A DNA stretch of 64,000 nucleotides from an uncultured Collinsella sp. (GCA_900546775.1 UREM01000005.1:5528-69527); one strand, 5' to 3'. Positions 8,366-19,241 are shown, numbered from the stretch's first letter. Notes: generated by a model not told the origin, from the letters alone. Translations and numbers: made by a program.

Positions 8366-8400
8366 CAAGGACGGCGCCCACATTCGGCAGCCGCCGCATT

Positions 8401-8593
8401 CGACAAAGAGTGTCCCCAGGCGCCAAACGAGCGAGGATTTTTGGACACCCAAATGACGAGAGTGGATAATCTCCCACTTTGAGCCTGCACACAGGTCAAA
8501 AACGGGAGATTATCCACTCTCATTCTACGGGTACTCATTGGGGACGTACTTAAATGAGTAGTTTCACTCATTTAAGTACGTCCCCAATGAGTA
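8401..8593. repeat. Composite extragenic repeat, second copy
   Basis: The 347-base gap before the DUF4428 gene holds no gene. It carries a TGTCCCCAGG motif, a conserved lead sequence AAACGAGCGAGGATTTTTGG, a perfect stem-loop with 18-base arms GAGAGTGGATAATCTCCC (8458-8475) and 8504-8521, and a palindrome of two facing GTCCCC elements (8532-8593) with 28-base arms. The module order matches 17146-17375 closely. Confidence 0.9.
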
Positions 8594-8713
8594 GGAAAAA
8601 TGGGCCATGTGTCCCAGTTGTGGAGACTCCTTGAGCCGTCTGGGTATCGCGAAGGATCGCGCACTCCCCCATCATCAAAAGTGACACACGCTACCTGTTG
8701 ATGGGAGGCAGCC

Positions 8714-9451
8714 ATGGGCTTCTTTGACAAGATGTTCGAGAAGAAAGAGTGCGCGATTTGCGGTACCGAGCTGGGACTTCTAGGTAAGACAAAAATCAAT
8801 GAAGGCTACCTGTGCAAAGAGTGCGCCGGCAAACTCTCCCCCTACTTCCACGGCTATCGCTCCAGCACCGCGGACGATATCCGTGAGCAACTCGCCTACC
8901 GCGAGGCCAACGCCGAACGCCTGTCTTCGTTCAACCCCACGCGCACGCTTTCTGCCGGGCGCACCAATATTATGCTCGATGAGGACGCGGGCCTGCTGAT
9001 CATCACTTCGCAGAGCCGCTGGCGCGACGCCAATCCCGACATCATCGAATTCTCGCAGGTACTCGGCTGCGATATGGATATCGACGAGCATCGCACCGAG
9101 ATCTATCGCGAGGCCAAGGACGGCGAGCGCGAGAGCTACAACCCGCCGCGTTATGACCTGGATTACGACTTTAATCTGACCATCTACGTCAACACGCCGT
9201 ACTTTACCGAGATCAACCTGCGCGTGAACGACTCCACCATCGATCAGCGCGGCTCCATCGAATATCGCGAGGCCAAGCGCCAGGCAACCGAGGTTCGCGA
9301 CGCGCTGGTGCAGCTGCGTCAGGAAACGCGCGACAGCGTCGTGGCCGCCAAGGCCCCCAAGACTGCGGTAACCTGCCCCTTCTGCGGTGCGACCACCATT
9401 CCCGATGCCAGTGGGCGCTGCGAATACTGCGGCGGCGCCATCGGCGCATAG
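8714..9451 (+). CDS. DUF4428 domain protein with two zinc ribbons
   Basis: A soluble 245-residue protein. The N-terminal DUF4428 domain shows a four-Cys zinc site (CAICGTELG, then LCKECAGK). Residues about 75-200 form a domain with an alternating beta pattern, possibly a membrane-associated PH-like fold. A second zinc ribbon closes the protein (CPFCGATT... CEYCGG). It starts an apparent operon: 24 bases separate it from the next gene and 48 bases separate that from the SPFH gene, all with ribosome sites (GGGAGG here). All three products carry zinc ribbons, so they may form one complex at the membrane. The molecular function is unknown. Confidence 0.8.
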   Translation: MGFFDKMFEKKECAICGTELGLLGKTKINEGYLCKECAGKLSPYFHGYRSSTADDIREQLAYREANAERLSSFNPTRTLSAGRTNIMLDEDAGLLIITSQSRWRDANPDIIEFSQVLGCDMDIDEHRTEIYREAKDGERESYNPPRYDLDYDFNLTIYVNTPYFTEINLRVNDSTIDQRGSIEYREAKRQATEVRDALVQLRQETRDSVVAAKAPKTAVTCPFCGATTIPDASGRCEYCGGAIGA

Positions 9452-9475
9452 CCCCCGGCAGCGAAAGGACCGATC

Positions 9476-10762
9476 ATGGCCTTCGAGAGCGTCAACTATC
9501 AGTGTCCCGCGTGCGGCGGCCCCCTTCACTTTGCCAGCACCGAGCAAAAGCTCATCTGCGACTACTGCGATTCTCGTTTTGAAGTCGAAGAAGTCGAGGC
9601 CCTCTATCGCGAGCGCCAGGACAAGGCAGATGCCAAAGCCGATGCCGTGCAGGAGCTCGCCCAAAACGCCGGCTACATCTGCTCGTCGTGCGGCGCCGAG
9701 CTCGTGTCCGACGGCACCGTCGCCGTCACCACCTGCCCGTACTGCGGCAACTCCGCCGTGGCGCCCGGCCAGCTCTCGGGCGACTTCTCGCCCGACCTGG
9801 TGATTCCGTTTAAGCTCGGGCGCGACGATGTCACGACCGCACTCAAGGAACACTACAAGGGCAAGATCTTGCTGCCCAAGAGCTTTGTCACCGGCAACCA
9901 CATCGACGAGGTCCAAGGTGTCTACGTGCCGTTTTGGCTCTACGGCGCCCGCGTTGACGGCGAAGTGTACTTTGACGCGACCAACGAGACCGTGACCGAG
10001 GAATCCGATCGCACCGTCACGACCACCGACCACTACGATGCCTATCGCAAGGGCAATATCTCGTTTAAGCGCGTGCCCGTCGACGGATCGTCCAAGATGC
10101 CCGACGGCCACATGGACGCCATCGAGCCGTTTGACTACGACGCGCTGCGTTCGTTCTCGGTCGCATATATGCCCGGCTACATCGCCAACCGTTACGACGA
10201 GGACCGCGAGACCTGCAAGGCGCGCGCCGAGCGCCGCATGGAGGAGAGCACGATCTCGGCCCTGCGCGAGACCGTCGTCGACGAATACGACGATGCCACG
10301 GTCGAAAGCAAGCAGCTCGACTACACCTGGGAAGACAGCGACTACGCCCTGTTCCCCGTCTGGATGCTCTCCACCTCGTGGAACGGCAAGAGCTACCTGT
10401 TTGCCATGAACGGCCAGACCGGCCGCTTGGTCGGCGAGCTCCCCTGCTCCAAGCCCAAGCTCGCTATTGCCTCGGTGCTGTTCTTTGTGATCGGATTTAT
10501 CCTCTCCCAGATTCTCTTTATGGGTGAGAACGCCTTCGATCCGGATTACCTCGCCTTTGATATCGAGGGCATCCTCATCAACATCGTCGCGCCGCTGATC
10601 ATCGTGATTATCGGAGACGTGCTACTGGTAGGCCAGCTCAAGACGGCCAACGAGGCCACCCACGCCGACGAGTATTGCGGCGAGCTCGACCTGACCGAGA
10701 AGCACGACACCTTCAACCACACCGAGACCACCGTTGTCATGAAAGACGACAAGGACGACTAA
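9476..10762 (+). CDS. Zinc-ribbon membrane protein, YdjG-like
   Basis: A protein of 428 residues with two tandem zinc ribbons at the N-terminus (CPACGGPL... CDYCDSRF, then CSSCGAEL... CPYCGNSA) of the TFIIB/PriA-like type, a central domain of about 230 residues, and two membrane segments near residues 325-345 and 360-385. The tail is charged and cytoplasmic. This plan resembles Bacillus YdjG, which sits in an envelope-stress operon with PspA, YdjH and the SPFH protein YdjI. The next gene here encodes an SPFH protein, which supports that comparison, although no PspA gene is present. The role in membrane stress is therefore inference from family and order. Confidence 0.7.
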   Translation: MAFESVNYQCPACGGPLHFASTEQKLICDYCDSRFEVEEVEALYRERQDKADAKADAVQELAQNAGYICSSCGAELVSDGTVAVTTCPYCGNSAVAPGQLSGDFSPDLVIPFKLGRDDVTTALKEHYKGKILLPKSFVTGNHIDEVQGVYVPFWLYGARVDGEVYFDATNETVTEESDRTVTTTDHYDAYRKGNISFKRVPVDGSSKMPDGHMDAIEPFDYDALRSFSVAYMPGYIANRYDEDRETCKARAERRMEESTISALRETVVDEYDDATVESKQLDYTWEDSDYALFPVWMLSTSWNGKSYLFAMNGQTGRLVGELPCSKPKLAIASVLFFVIGFILSQILFMGENAFDPDYLAFDIEGILINIVAPLIIVIIGDVLLVGQLKTANEATHADEYCGELDLTEKHDTFNHTETTVVMKDDKDD

Positions 10763-10810
10763 GCAATCCGACCAATACCACCCGGCCTTTGACGAGAAAG
10801 GAAGATCACC

Positions 10811-12052
10811 ATGGGACTCTTGAAAGCTGGATTGGGTGCTGCCGGCGGCGTCATGGCCGACCAGTGGAAGGAATTTATCTATTGCGAATCGATGCCTGCT
10901 GACGTCTTGGCCTGCAAGGGCAGCAAGCGCACCGGCGGTCGCAGCTCCAACACGCGTGGCGAGGACAACGTCATCTCCAACGGCTCGGTCATCGCCGTCA
11001 ACGACGGCCAGGGCATGCTCGTGGTGCAAAACGGCAAGATCATCGAGGTCGCGCTGGAGCCCGGTGAGTTTGTCTTCGATACCGGCAGCGAGCCGAGCGT
11101 CTTTAGCGGCAACCTGGGCGATTCCATCAAGGAGACCTTCGCCAATATCGGCAGCCGCTTTACCTTTGGCGGCGACGCGGGCAAAGACCAGCGCGTCTAC
11201 TTCATCAACACCAAGGAGATCATCGGCAACAAGTACGGCACCGCCTCGCCTGTGCCCTTCCGCGTGGTCGATAACAACATTGGCCTGGACGTCGACATCT
11301 CCGTGCGTTGCAACGGCGAGTATTCGTACCGCATCACCAACCCGCTGCTGTTCTACACCAACGTATGCGGCAACGTGACCGATAGCTACACGCGCGACAA
11401 GATCGACAGCCAGCTTAAGTCCGAGCTGCTCACCGCCCTGCAGCCCGCCTTTGCCAAGATCTCGGAGATGGGCATCCGCTACAGCGCCATCCCCGGCCAC
11501 ACCACCGAGCTCGCCCGCGCGCTCAACGAGGTCCTCTCTGCCGACTGGCGTGACCTGCGCGGTGTCGAGATCGTGAGCTTTGGCGTCAACTCCATCGCAG
11601 CCTCGCAAGAAGACGAGCAGATGATCAAGGACCTGCAGAAGGCCGCAGTCATGCGCGATCCCACCATGGCGGCAGCCAACATTGCCAGCGCCCAGAGCGA
11701 CGCAATGCGCGCGGCAGCCGCCAATCCCAACGGCGCGATGGCAGGCTTTATGGGCATGGGCATGGCAGGTGGCATGGGCGGCATGAACGCCAGCCAGCTG
11801 TTCGCCGCCGGCCAGGCACAGCAGCAGGCCGCCCCGCAGCCGGCTCCGGCACCCGCTCCCGCACCGGCTCCTGCCGCTGCTCCCGCGGCCGGCACATGGA
11901 CCTGCAGCTGCGGCGCCACCAACACCGGCAAGTTCTGCTCCGAGTGTGGCAGTCCCGCACCCGCCCCGGCACCGGCCAAGTGGTTCTGCCCCAACTGCGG
12001 CAGCGAAAACGGCGGCAAGTTCTGCAGCAACTGCGGAACGCCCAGGCCCTAG
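10811..12052 (+). CDS. SPFH-domain protein with C-terminal zinc ribbons (YdjI-like)
   Basis: A protein of 413 residues. Residues about 20-300 form an SPFH/band-7-type 'virion core' domain (MGLLKAGLGAAGGVMADQW opening; VDISVRCNGEYSYRI centrally). A Met/Gly-rich stretch near 315-330 and an Ala-Pro-rich linker follow, then two zinc ribbons: CSCGATNTGKFCSECG and CPNCGSENGGKFCSNCG. Family members organise membrane microdomains and recruit partners. It follows the YdjG-like gene by 48 bases with an AAAGGA ribosome site. The repeated AP linker could vary in length between strains. The partner proteins are not known; the two upstream zinc-ribbon proteins are the best candidates. Confidence 0.82.
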   Translation: MGLLKAGLGAAGGVMADQWKEFIYCESMPADVLACKGSKRTGGRSSNTRGEDNVISNGSVIAVNDGQGMLVVQNGKIIEVALEPGEFVFDTGSEPSVFSGNLGDSIKETFANIGSRFTFGGDAGKDQRVYFINTKEIIGNKYGTASPVPFRVVDNNIGLDVDISVRCNGEYSYRITNPLLFYTNVCGNVTDSYTRDKIDSQLKSELLTALQPAFAKISEMGIRYSAIPGHTTELARALNEVLSADWRDLRGVEIVSFGVNSIAASQEDEQMIKDLQKAAVMRDPTMAAANIASAQSDAMRAAAANPNGAMAGFMGMGMAGGMGGMNASQLFAAGQAQQQAAPQPAPAPAPAPAPAAAPAAGTWTCSCGATNTGKFCSECGSPAPAPAPAKWFCPNCGSENGGKFCSNCGTPRP

Positions 12053-12132
12053 CCCCTCTATCTGGTAATTGGCGGGGGATCCGCCGCCCCCGCATTTGCT
12101 TCTATGGGTTTCGTTCGATAAAGGAGGACACC

Positions 12133-12975
12133 ATGAAGACAACGTTCAAAAAGTCCGTACTCGCATTTCTGACATGCGTCCTTGCGCTCGCCTTTGCCCT
12201 GGCGGGCTGCAGCGGGGGCGGCAAAGACCCCAAGGCCAACTTCGTCGGCAGCTGGGAACTCTCGGGTGGAACCCTGGAGGGTGAAGAACTGACCGATGAG
12301 TACATGAAGATGCTCGAGGATTGGGGTGTGCACTGCGTCCTGATTCTCGATGAGGATGGTACAGGTGCCCTCGACTTGTTCCTTGAAGTCGTCGACCTTA
12401 AATGGGAGGCAAAGGACGCCACCACCGTAACCATCACCGCCGAAGACGAGTCGCATGACATGAAGCTCAAGGACGGCAAGCTCATCCTCGAAGAGGATGA
12501 CGGCAATCTTGTCTTTAGCAAGTCCGACAAGGACCTGTCCGGCACGGTGAAGAAGGATCGCGAGGCGGCCGAGAAGGAAGAAGAGATCGACGAGGCCGTC
12601 GAAGACGACGACGTCCAGAAGATTGAAATCTCCCCCGCCGTCACCGTTGCCGATGACGACCTGTGCACCATTACCATCACCGAGAAGTTCAAGGACGAGT
12701 GGGGCGACATCGGTTTTGTCGTCAACATCACCAACAAGAGCGACAAGGACCTGACCTTCTACGCTCCTTCCGGCAAGACCAACGTCAACGGCACCATGAA
12801 GGAACCCTGGTTCTCGGCTCACCTGATGCCCGGCACCAACGCCACTGAGGAATTCACGTTCTCGAACGGCACGCTCGATAGCCTTGACGACCTGGTCAAT
12901 ACGACCATCGGCATCGACGCCTACCTGACCGATTCCTACGAGGACGTCGCCTCCTACAGCGCAACCATCGCGTAA
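12133..12975 (+). CDS. Secreted lipoprotein with acidic hinge
   Basis: A predicted 280-residue lipoprotein: positively charged MKTTFKKS, a hydrophobic core, and lipobox LAGC so that the Cys near residue 24 is lipid-anchored outside the membrane. Residues about 30-145 resemble the lipocalin-like 'GSWELSGGTL' domains of Gram-positive lipoproteins. A very acidic segment (about 150-175) follows, then a DUF5067-like immunoglobulin-fold domain (TITEKFKDEWGDIGFVVNIT). ATG at 12133 has AAAGGAGG upstream. It lies 80 bases after the SPFH gene and before a strong hairpin, so it probably belongs to the same transcript. Its ligand is unknown. Confidence 0.78.
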   Translation: MKTTFKKSVLAFLTCVLALAFALAGCSGGGKDPKANFVGSWELSGGTLEGEELTDEYMKMLEDWGVHCVLILDEDGTGALDLFLEVVDLKWEAKDATTVTITAEDESHDMKLKDGKLILEEDDGNLVFSKSDKDLSGTVKKDREAAEKEEEIDEAVEDDDVQKIEISPAVTVADDDLCTITITEKFKDEWGDIGFVVNITNKSDKDLTFYAPSGKTNVNGTMKEPWFSAHLMPGTNATEEFTFSNGTLDSLDDLVNTTIGIDAYLTDSYEDVASYSATIA

Positions 12976-13026
12976 CGGCACGTAACATCAGCCGCGGATT
13001 GGCGGACACATCCGCGCACACCAGAC

Positions 13027-13055
13027 GGGGCCGCAGGAGATGATCCTGCGGCCCC
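13027..13055. terminator. Strong hairpin between convergent genes
   Basis: GGGGCCGCAGGA and TCCTGCGGCCCC arms around GATGA lie between the lipoprotein gene and the response regulator gene that reads towards it. No T tract follows on either strand. It probably serves both genes. Confidence 0.7.
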
Positions 13056-13084
13056 GCCGCTTGTATGCCGATGCGTAACGAGCG

Positions 13085-13705
13085 CTAGCGCTCCATGTTG
13101 GGAACGATGCTGCCCTCGGTCACCGCATGCACGGCCAAGCGCATGATGTTGTCGTAGCCGGTCTTGCTCAGGATCTCCGAGATGCGGCGCTTGATGGTGC
13201 CCTCGCTCATAAACAGCTCGGCCGCAATCTCGCGGCGGCTTTTACCCTCGCAGGCAAGGCGCAAGATCGACAGCTCGACATCGTCGAGGGCCGCCGTGCC
13301 CGAGAAGATGCTCTCGGGCGGCTTGGGAAACGTGCAGTAACCCGCCAGCGTGGAGCGCATCACGGCGAACAGCTCGTCGATACCGACGTTCTTGTACACA
13401 AAGCTATCGACGCCCGCCTCGCGGGCCTGATCGACAAAGGTGATCTCGGGCATGCCTGTCATGATAATGATGCGACACTCGGGCAGCTGCTCCTTGATGC
13501 GTGCCGCCGCCACGATGCCGTTTGAATCGTGTTCGGTGCACACGTCCATCAGTATCATGTCCGGGCGCTCCTTGAGCGCGACACCCAAGGCCTCGGAGGC
13601 ATCGGCGATCGCGGCAACGACGGTCATATCGGGCTGGTCGCCAACGGAGCGCGCCAGGCTCTCGCGCAGGATGGCCTGATCTTCGACAATTAACACGCGG
13701 ATCAT
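13085..13705 (-). CDS. LuxR-type response regulator
   Basis: A 206-residue cytoplasmic DNA-binding regulator. The receiver domain fills residues 1-120 (VLIVEDQAI; phosphoacceptor Asp in MILMDVCTEHDSNG; Lys in FVYKNVG), and the LuxR helix-turn-helix lies at about 140-200 (SRREIAAELFMSEGTIKRRI). Its start overlaps the kinase stop by four bases (ATGA), so the pair is translated together. The targets are unknown; the broken 7TM gene upstream was probably the third member of this signalling operon. Confidence 0.9.
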   Translation of the reverse strand: MIRVLIVEDQAILRESLARSVGDQPDMTVVAAIADASEALGVALKERPDMILMDVCTEHDSNGIVAAARIKEQLPECRIIIMTGMPEITFVDQAREAGVDSFVYKNVGIDELFAVMRSTLAGYCTFPKPPESIFSGTAALDDVELSILRLACEGKSRREIAAELFMSEGTIKRRISEILSKTGYDNIMRLAVHAVTEGSIVPNMER

Positions 13706-15201
13706 GAGTTTCTCCTTTGGGACGTGTCGCTGGCGTTAAGCGGAATGGATACCGTAAGCGTAAAGGGCGGGGTGGCGTGGACCTCTAGGCTGCCACCCAG
13801 ATCTTGCGCGACATGCCTCATACCTGGGATACCCGTTCCCTCGCGATACGATACGGGGGCCGGGGACCCGTCGTTAGAAATCGTCATGTGCGCGACGGCG
13901 TCAGCATCCGTCCTCTCCTGCCACAAGCGCACATGGACCCGATGCGCCTGCGCATGCTTGGTGGCGTTGGTCGAGGCCTCGCGGATAATCTGCAAAAAGG
14001 CAGCGGCGACACGCGCGTCCTCAGGCAGCGCACCCTCAACATCGATCTGCACGCTCACCAGGCCAAAAGCATGGACGATATCGCCCAGTTGCTCTGCCGG
14101 TTCGGTGTCGCCCCCGCTGCGCAGATCGGCAGCGATTGAGCGCAGCAGCGGGTCGATCTGCTCGAGCGACTCGTCGTCCAAGCGCCCCCCCTCCAAATAG
14201 CGATGGAGGATGGACAGGCGCTGCCCGATCACGTCGTGCACGCGGGCGCGCATGCGCAGATAGGCCGCATTGTCGGCAACTTTTTTGACTTCTTCGATCT
14301 GGGCCTGGAGCTCTTGGCCCGCAAGCTCAAGCAGGTGGTTGGCCTGCGCCAGGCGGTCATGCGCATGCGCATACCCTGTCATGTCCAGACCGATTATGCG
14401 CTCGAACGAACGGCCCGAGACCATAACGTCATCGCACACAAACAGGCGAATCTCGGCGGGAGAAACCTCGACCACCGCACGCGCCTCACCAAAGCGGTCC
14501 AGGTTGATCCGCACGCGGTTCTTACCGCCTTCGGGCATTTGCATGCTGAGCTTGCGCAGGTCGTTCCATGTACCGCTCATATCGCCTAGGTCGGTGGGCA
14601 TATGAAGCTCCACCAGGTTTTTGCGCATGCAGCGGTTCATGAGCAGTGGACGGCCCCTCGAGTCCAGATACAGGATGCCCACGGGAATCACGTTGATGGT
14701 TTCAATCGTCGAGAACGCGGTGATGTCCTCTTGGCGGTTACGGACGTCCATCAAGAGCGCCGCGATGGAGCGGAACAGGAAGAAAGCACCCTCTGCGATA
14801 AGGACAACGGCCCACGCCGAGCCCATGGCAAAAACCACCGGCGGTGTAACGGCGACAACAAGCAGCAGCTCGGCCAGCATGACAGGGCGACGATAGTGCA
14901 CCATAAGCACCACGCCATAGGCAAAGATCGCGGCATTGAGCCACAGCACTCCGCCCATTGCCCTGGCGCAAACGTCAAGCGGCGCCACCAGATACGAGCC
15001 AGACGACGCGAATAAGATGAGCGCCGAAATCATCAGGTGAAGCACAAGGCTCGTCTCGTAGGCACAAATCACCTTACGGTTATAGGACGAGCGGCGCGAT
15101 GCGATGAGCGGGACGTGGATCGTCTGCAGACACGCAGCCAGGGCAAAGACAACATCGAGCGCAACGATTTGGGGAAGGATGAGCGAAATCTGCATCGTCA
15201 C
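13702..15201 (-). CDS. Membrane sensor histidine kinase
   Basis: A sensor kinase of 499 residues. Six or so hydrophobic segments cover residues 1-170, followed by a PAS-like region (200-290), a coiled coil (295-330), the phosphoacceptor helix with VHDVIGQRLSILHRYLEGG, and an HATPase domain (N box EASTNATKHAQAHRV; G box GTGIPGMRHV). GTG at 15201 overlaps the upstream TGA as GTGA; ATG at 15195 is an alternative two codons in. It passes phosphate to the regulator encoded next. Since the upstream gene is broken, signal input may now rest on this kinase alone. Confidence 0.88.
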   Translation of the reverse strand: MTMQISLILPQIVALDVVFALAACLQTIHVPLIASRRSSYNRKVICAYETSLVLHLMISALILFASSGSYLVAPLDVCARAMGGVLWLNAAIFAYGVVLMVHYRRPVMLAELLLVVAVTPPVVFAMGSAWAVVLIAEGAFFLFRSIAALLMDVRNRQEDITAFSTIETINVIPVGILYLDSRGRPLLMNRCMRKNLVELHMPTDLGDMSGTWNDLRKLSMQMPEGGKNRVRINLDRFGEARAVVEVSPAEIRLFVCDDVMVSGRSFERIIGLDMTGYAHAHDRLAQANHLLELAGQELQAQIEEVKKVADNAAYLRMRARVHDVIGQRLSILHRYLEGGRLDDESLEQIDPLLRSIAADLRSGGDTEPAEQLGDIVHAFGLVSVQIDVEGALPEDARVAAAFLQIIREASTNATKHAQAHRVHVRLWQERTDADAVAHMTISNDGSPAPVSYREGTGIPGMRHVAQDLGGSLEVHATPPFTLTVSIPLNASDTSQRRNS

Positions 15202-16996
15202 TCACCCGCCCTCGGCATCAAGACGATCATGCGCAGCTGGCCGGGCTCGCCCTCAAGGCGGTATGCCACGTTGCGCCCTTGCAGAGCGCTTTCGAGCTCT
15301 TGCGCAGCGGGCGTCTGCGAAAGATCTTCATCATCGTTGGAAAAAGCGTGGCGCGCAGCTCGACACTGCACCGGTCATGGTCGCCCAAGTGATACATAAG
15401 CGCCGGATGGTCGGTGGTGTAGGCAAAAAACGCAAAGTCATACACGCAGTCGTACAGGGCGCTTACCGTACTGGCGTGCATCGGGCGTCGTATGGCGATA
15501 ATCGAGGCGCAATCGACATCGATGGTGCGCAGGTCACTTGCGAGCTCGTTGGCGATGAGCTGAATGCGGTCGCGGTCAAAACCGCTCTCCCCGTGCTGTG
15601 CCAACGTGAGCGACCCCTTGCGTTTGCAATAGGCGACGAGCATCTTGGCGCGCTGCAGCATGCGGTAACGCTCGTGCGAAGATGCCTCATCGGTCAACGG
15701 CGGCAGCGAGCTCAGCAGGTCGTACATCCCTTCGAGCGCACGGGCAAGCGCTTGGTCCACGTCTTGGACCAGCAAGGCCTCGGCCTCTTAATCTGCCAGG
15801 TGCGTCTTAAGGTCGTAGTCGGCGGCGAGCAGCTCGTTTTGACGCTGCAGTTCCATGCGACGATATGCCAGTTCACGGTTAAGCTCGTTGAGATCCGACA
15901 CGTCTTGGGCAAGCAGGGCCGATCCGCCCAGCAGTGGAAAGGCACGGTACACCACATCGGGATCGGACGCCACAGCAAAGGCATGGGCGTGGCCGTGCTC
16001 CTGGGTCCGCAACTCCTCGCGCACGCCTACCGGCATTGGCTTTGACGCCGGCGTGGCATAGACTTCCTGCAGGTCGCGCGTTAGAACTTTGAGGTCGAGC
16101 GGCAAGGTGTCGAAGATGCCGGCGATGTCGTGATACGACGGAATGACACCGCAATCGAGACAGATTTCCATCGCCACCACGCACAGGACGCAATAGACGA
16201 GCGAAAAGTTGAGCCTCCATGCCCAGGGCACGCGCAACGCATACGAGACGGCAAAGAATGCGCCACCCAGCAGTACGAGCGCCGCCGTGCCCGAGAAACG
16301 CTGGATGCGAAAGGACGAGGACCGGCCCACCAGGATAAAAAAGGCCACAAAGTTAAAGGCCGTCCACACTAAGACAGCGAAATAACCCCAGCCGTACGTG
16401 TAATCGTTGCTCCAGGTGTCGCTTGTACGGTCAAAGTGGAAGACCTGCTGGTGAAAATCGTTGGTGAGCACAAATCCGATAAGCAGGATAGCCACAATCC
16501 AAAGCGCAGCGCAGTAGCGGCGACCCAGGCGGTGTTGCTCCAGACCCGCAAGGCGCAGACCACACAACTGGTAGAGCAGCGGAATGAGCGTCATGGGCAC
16601 GTAGTACAGGTACCACAGCACGGTGGCATAGAACGGCGTGAACGACTTGTACTTGAGAATGACTTCGATCATCCACAGGGCGCAGATGGTAGCGACGGCA
16701 ACAAGACGGCGGCGCAACACATAGTCCAAACAGCGCAGATAGACCGATACGCCCCAGATCGAAAATATAATTGCGGCGACAAGCAGCGGGAGAGAGCTCG
16801 AGTGGACGAGCGCATCCACGACCTCTTTGGACACCTCGCTATAGGCGGGCACGGCGTTAGAAAGTTTGGGGTCGAAGGCGAACAGCGCCGGCAAGACTGC
16901 CAAAACCATGAGGAACAGCGCGGTGATGGCGCCGGCGATAGCAAAGACGCGGTGACGGTACACCCGATGTGTTATGCCAACAAGGAATCGCGGCAT
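15198..16996 (-). pseudogene. 7TM sensor gene, broken by an in-frame TAA and a frameshift
   Basis: Reading from ATG 16996, the first 400 or so codons encode a histidine-kinase-type 7TM N-terminal region (eight hydrophobic stretches from ITALFLMVLAVLPALF onward) and a coiled coil ending YDLKTHLAD. A TAA at 15788-15790 interrupts; the same frame continues as EAEALLVQDVDQALARALEG. At 15341-15345 a run of five A (five T in the gene) breaks the frame again: one more base would give ATLFSNDDEDLSQTPAA and run to RMIVLMPRAGE and a TGA at 15198 that overlaps the kinase start. With that base the region is exactly 600 codons, which argues for one ancestral gene. The parts may still be made as fragments. 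Confidence 0.75.
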
Positions 16997-17145
16997 GGCG
17001 AAGAGCCTGCCGCCCCTGGGATCCGCCACGGGTGCGGATCGGGCGGCCGCGTGGCCGATATGTCGCTCGCAGGTACCCATAGTGCCTTTAGTGTACCGAC
17101 AGGCGGGCCCAAAAAGCGGGCCACATGTCCCAAAATCCGCCGACG

Positions 17146-17375
17146 GCAAAGGGTGTCCCCAGGGGCCACTCATTTAAGTACGTCCCCAATGAGTGGACCA
17201 GCGACTAGTCGTTTAAGAACGTCCCCAATGACTAAGACAAAACGAGCGAGGATTTTTGGACGCCCAAATGGCGAGAGTGGATAATCTCCCACTTTGAGCC
17301 CACAAACAGGCTAAAAACGGGAGATTATCCACTCTCATTCTGCGGGCACTCATTTAAGTACGTCCCCAATGAGTG
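17146..17375. repeat. Composite extragenic repeat, third copy
   Basis: Part of a 470-base gap with no gene. Order: GTGTCCCCAGG, CACTCATT-n13-AATGAGTG (17167-17195), the AGTCGTT...AATGACT form (17207-17233), the lead AAACGAGCGAGGATTTTTGG, the perfect stem-loop (arms 17273-17290 and 17319-17336), and another CACTCATT palindrome (17347-17375). The stem arms equal those at 8458-8521; the loops differ at several bases. Confidence 0.9.
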
Positions 17376-17392
17376 CTTTCACTTCTTTTAAC

Positions 17393-17431
17393 AAAACGCC
17401 CAGCGGGCATTAACTGCTCGCCGGGCGTTTT
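17393..17431 (-). terminator. Rho-independent terminator of the phospho-beta-glucosidase gene
   Basis: The reverse strand reads AAAACGCCCGGCGAGCA, a five-base loop, then a matching arm ending GGGCGTTTTGTT, 36 bases after the gene. A typical stem with T tail. Confidence 0.88.
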
Positions 17432-17467
17432 GGTTAGGAAACTCTGAAGTTGAGTGTCTCGGCTTCC

Positions 17468-18901
<1,434 letters not shown>

Positions 18902-19041
18902 TCAATCCTTTCACACGCTGTTTGTCGTGGTTTCAGTATCCCCGTAAGCAGCGCGCTACTCAACGGCAACGACGCAGGCCGACACTTCTTTTCGCACACG
19001 GCGGCCCGGCAGCCGCCCCTGCCTGACACTTTCTGATACCG

Positions 19042-19233
19042 CCGCCCCAAACCACCACAAAGGGGACAGGCACCTTTGTGGTGGTTTGGGGCGGTTTGTC
19101 TCGATCTGTAACAGGTAGGCAGCCAAAACCGGGCTTGGTGTTACAGATCGAGATTTTCGGGCAGCCCCCGCAGTTTGTCTAAATCTGTAACAGGTAGAGA
19201 CGATTTAGCCCGCTAGATGTTACAAATCGAGAC
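19042..19233. repeat. Three tandem extragenic palindromes
   Basis: In the 343-base gap: a hairpin with 22-base perfect arms (19042-19063, 19073-19094) around GGACAGGCA, again containing GGGGAC; a hairpin with arms TCTCGATCTGTAACA (19099-19113, 19139-19153); and a diverged copy of the latter (19177-19192, 19218-19233). The last ends nine bases before the stop of the next gene. No coding sequence is visible. Confidence 0.88.
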
Positions 19234-19241
19234 GGAAGATG

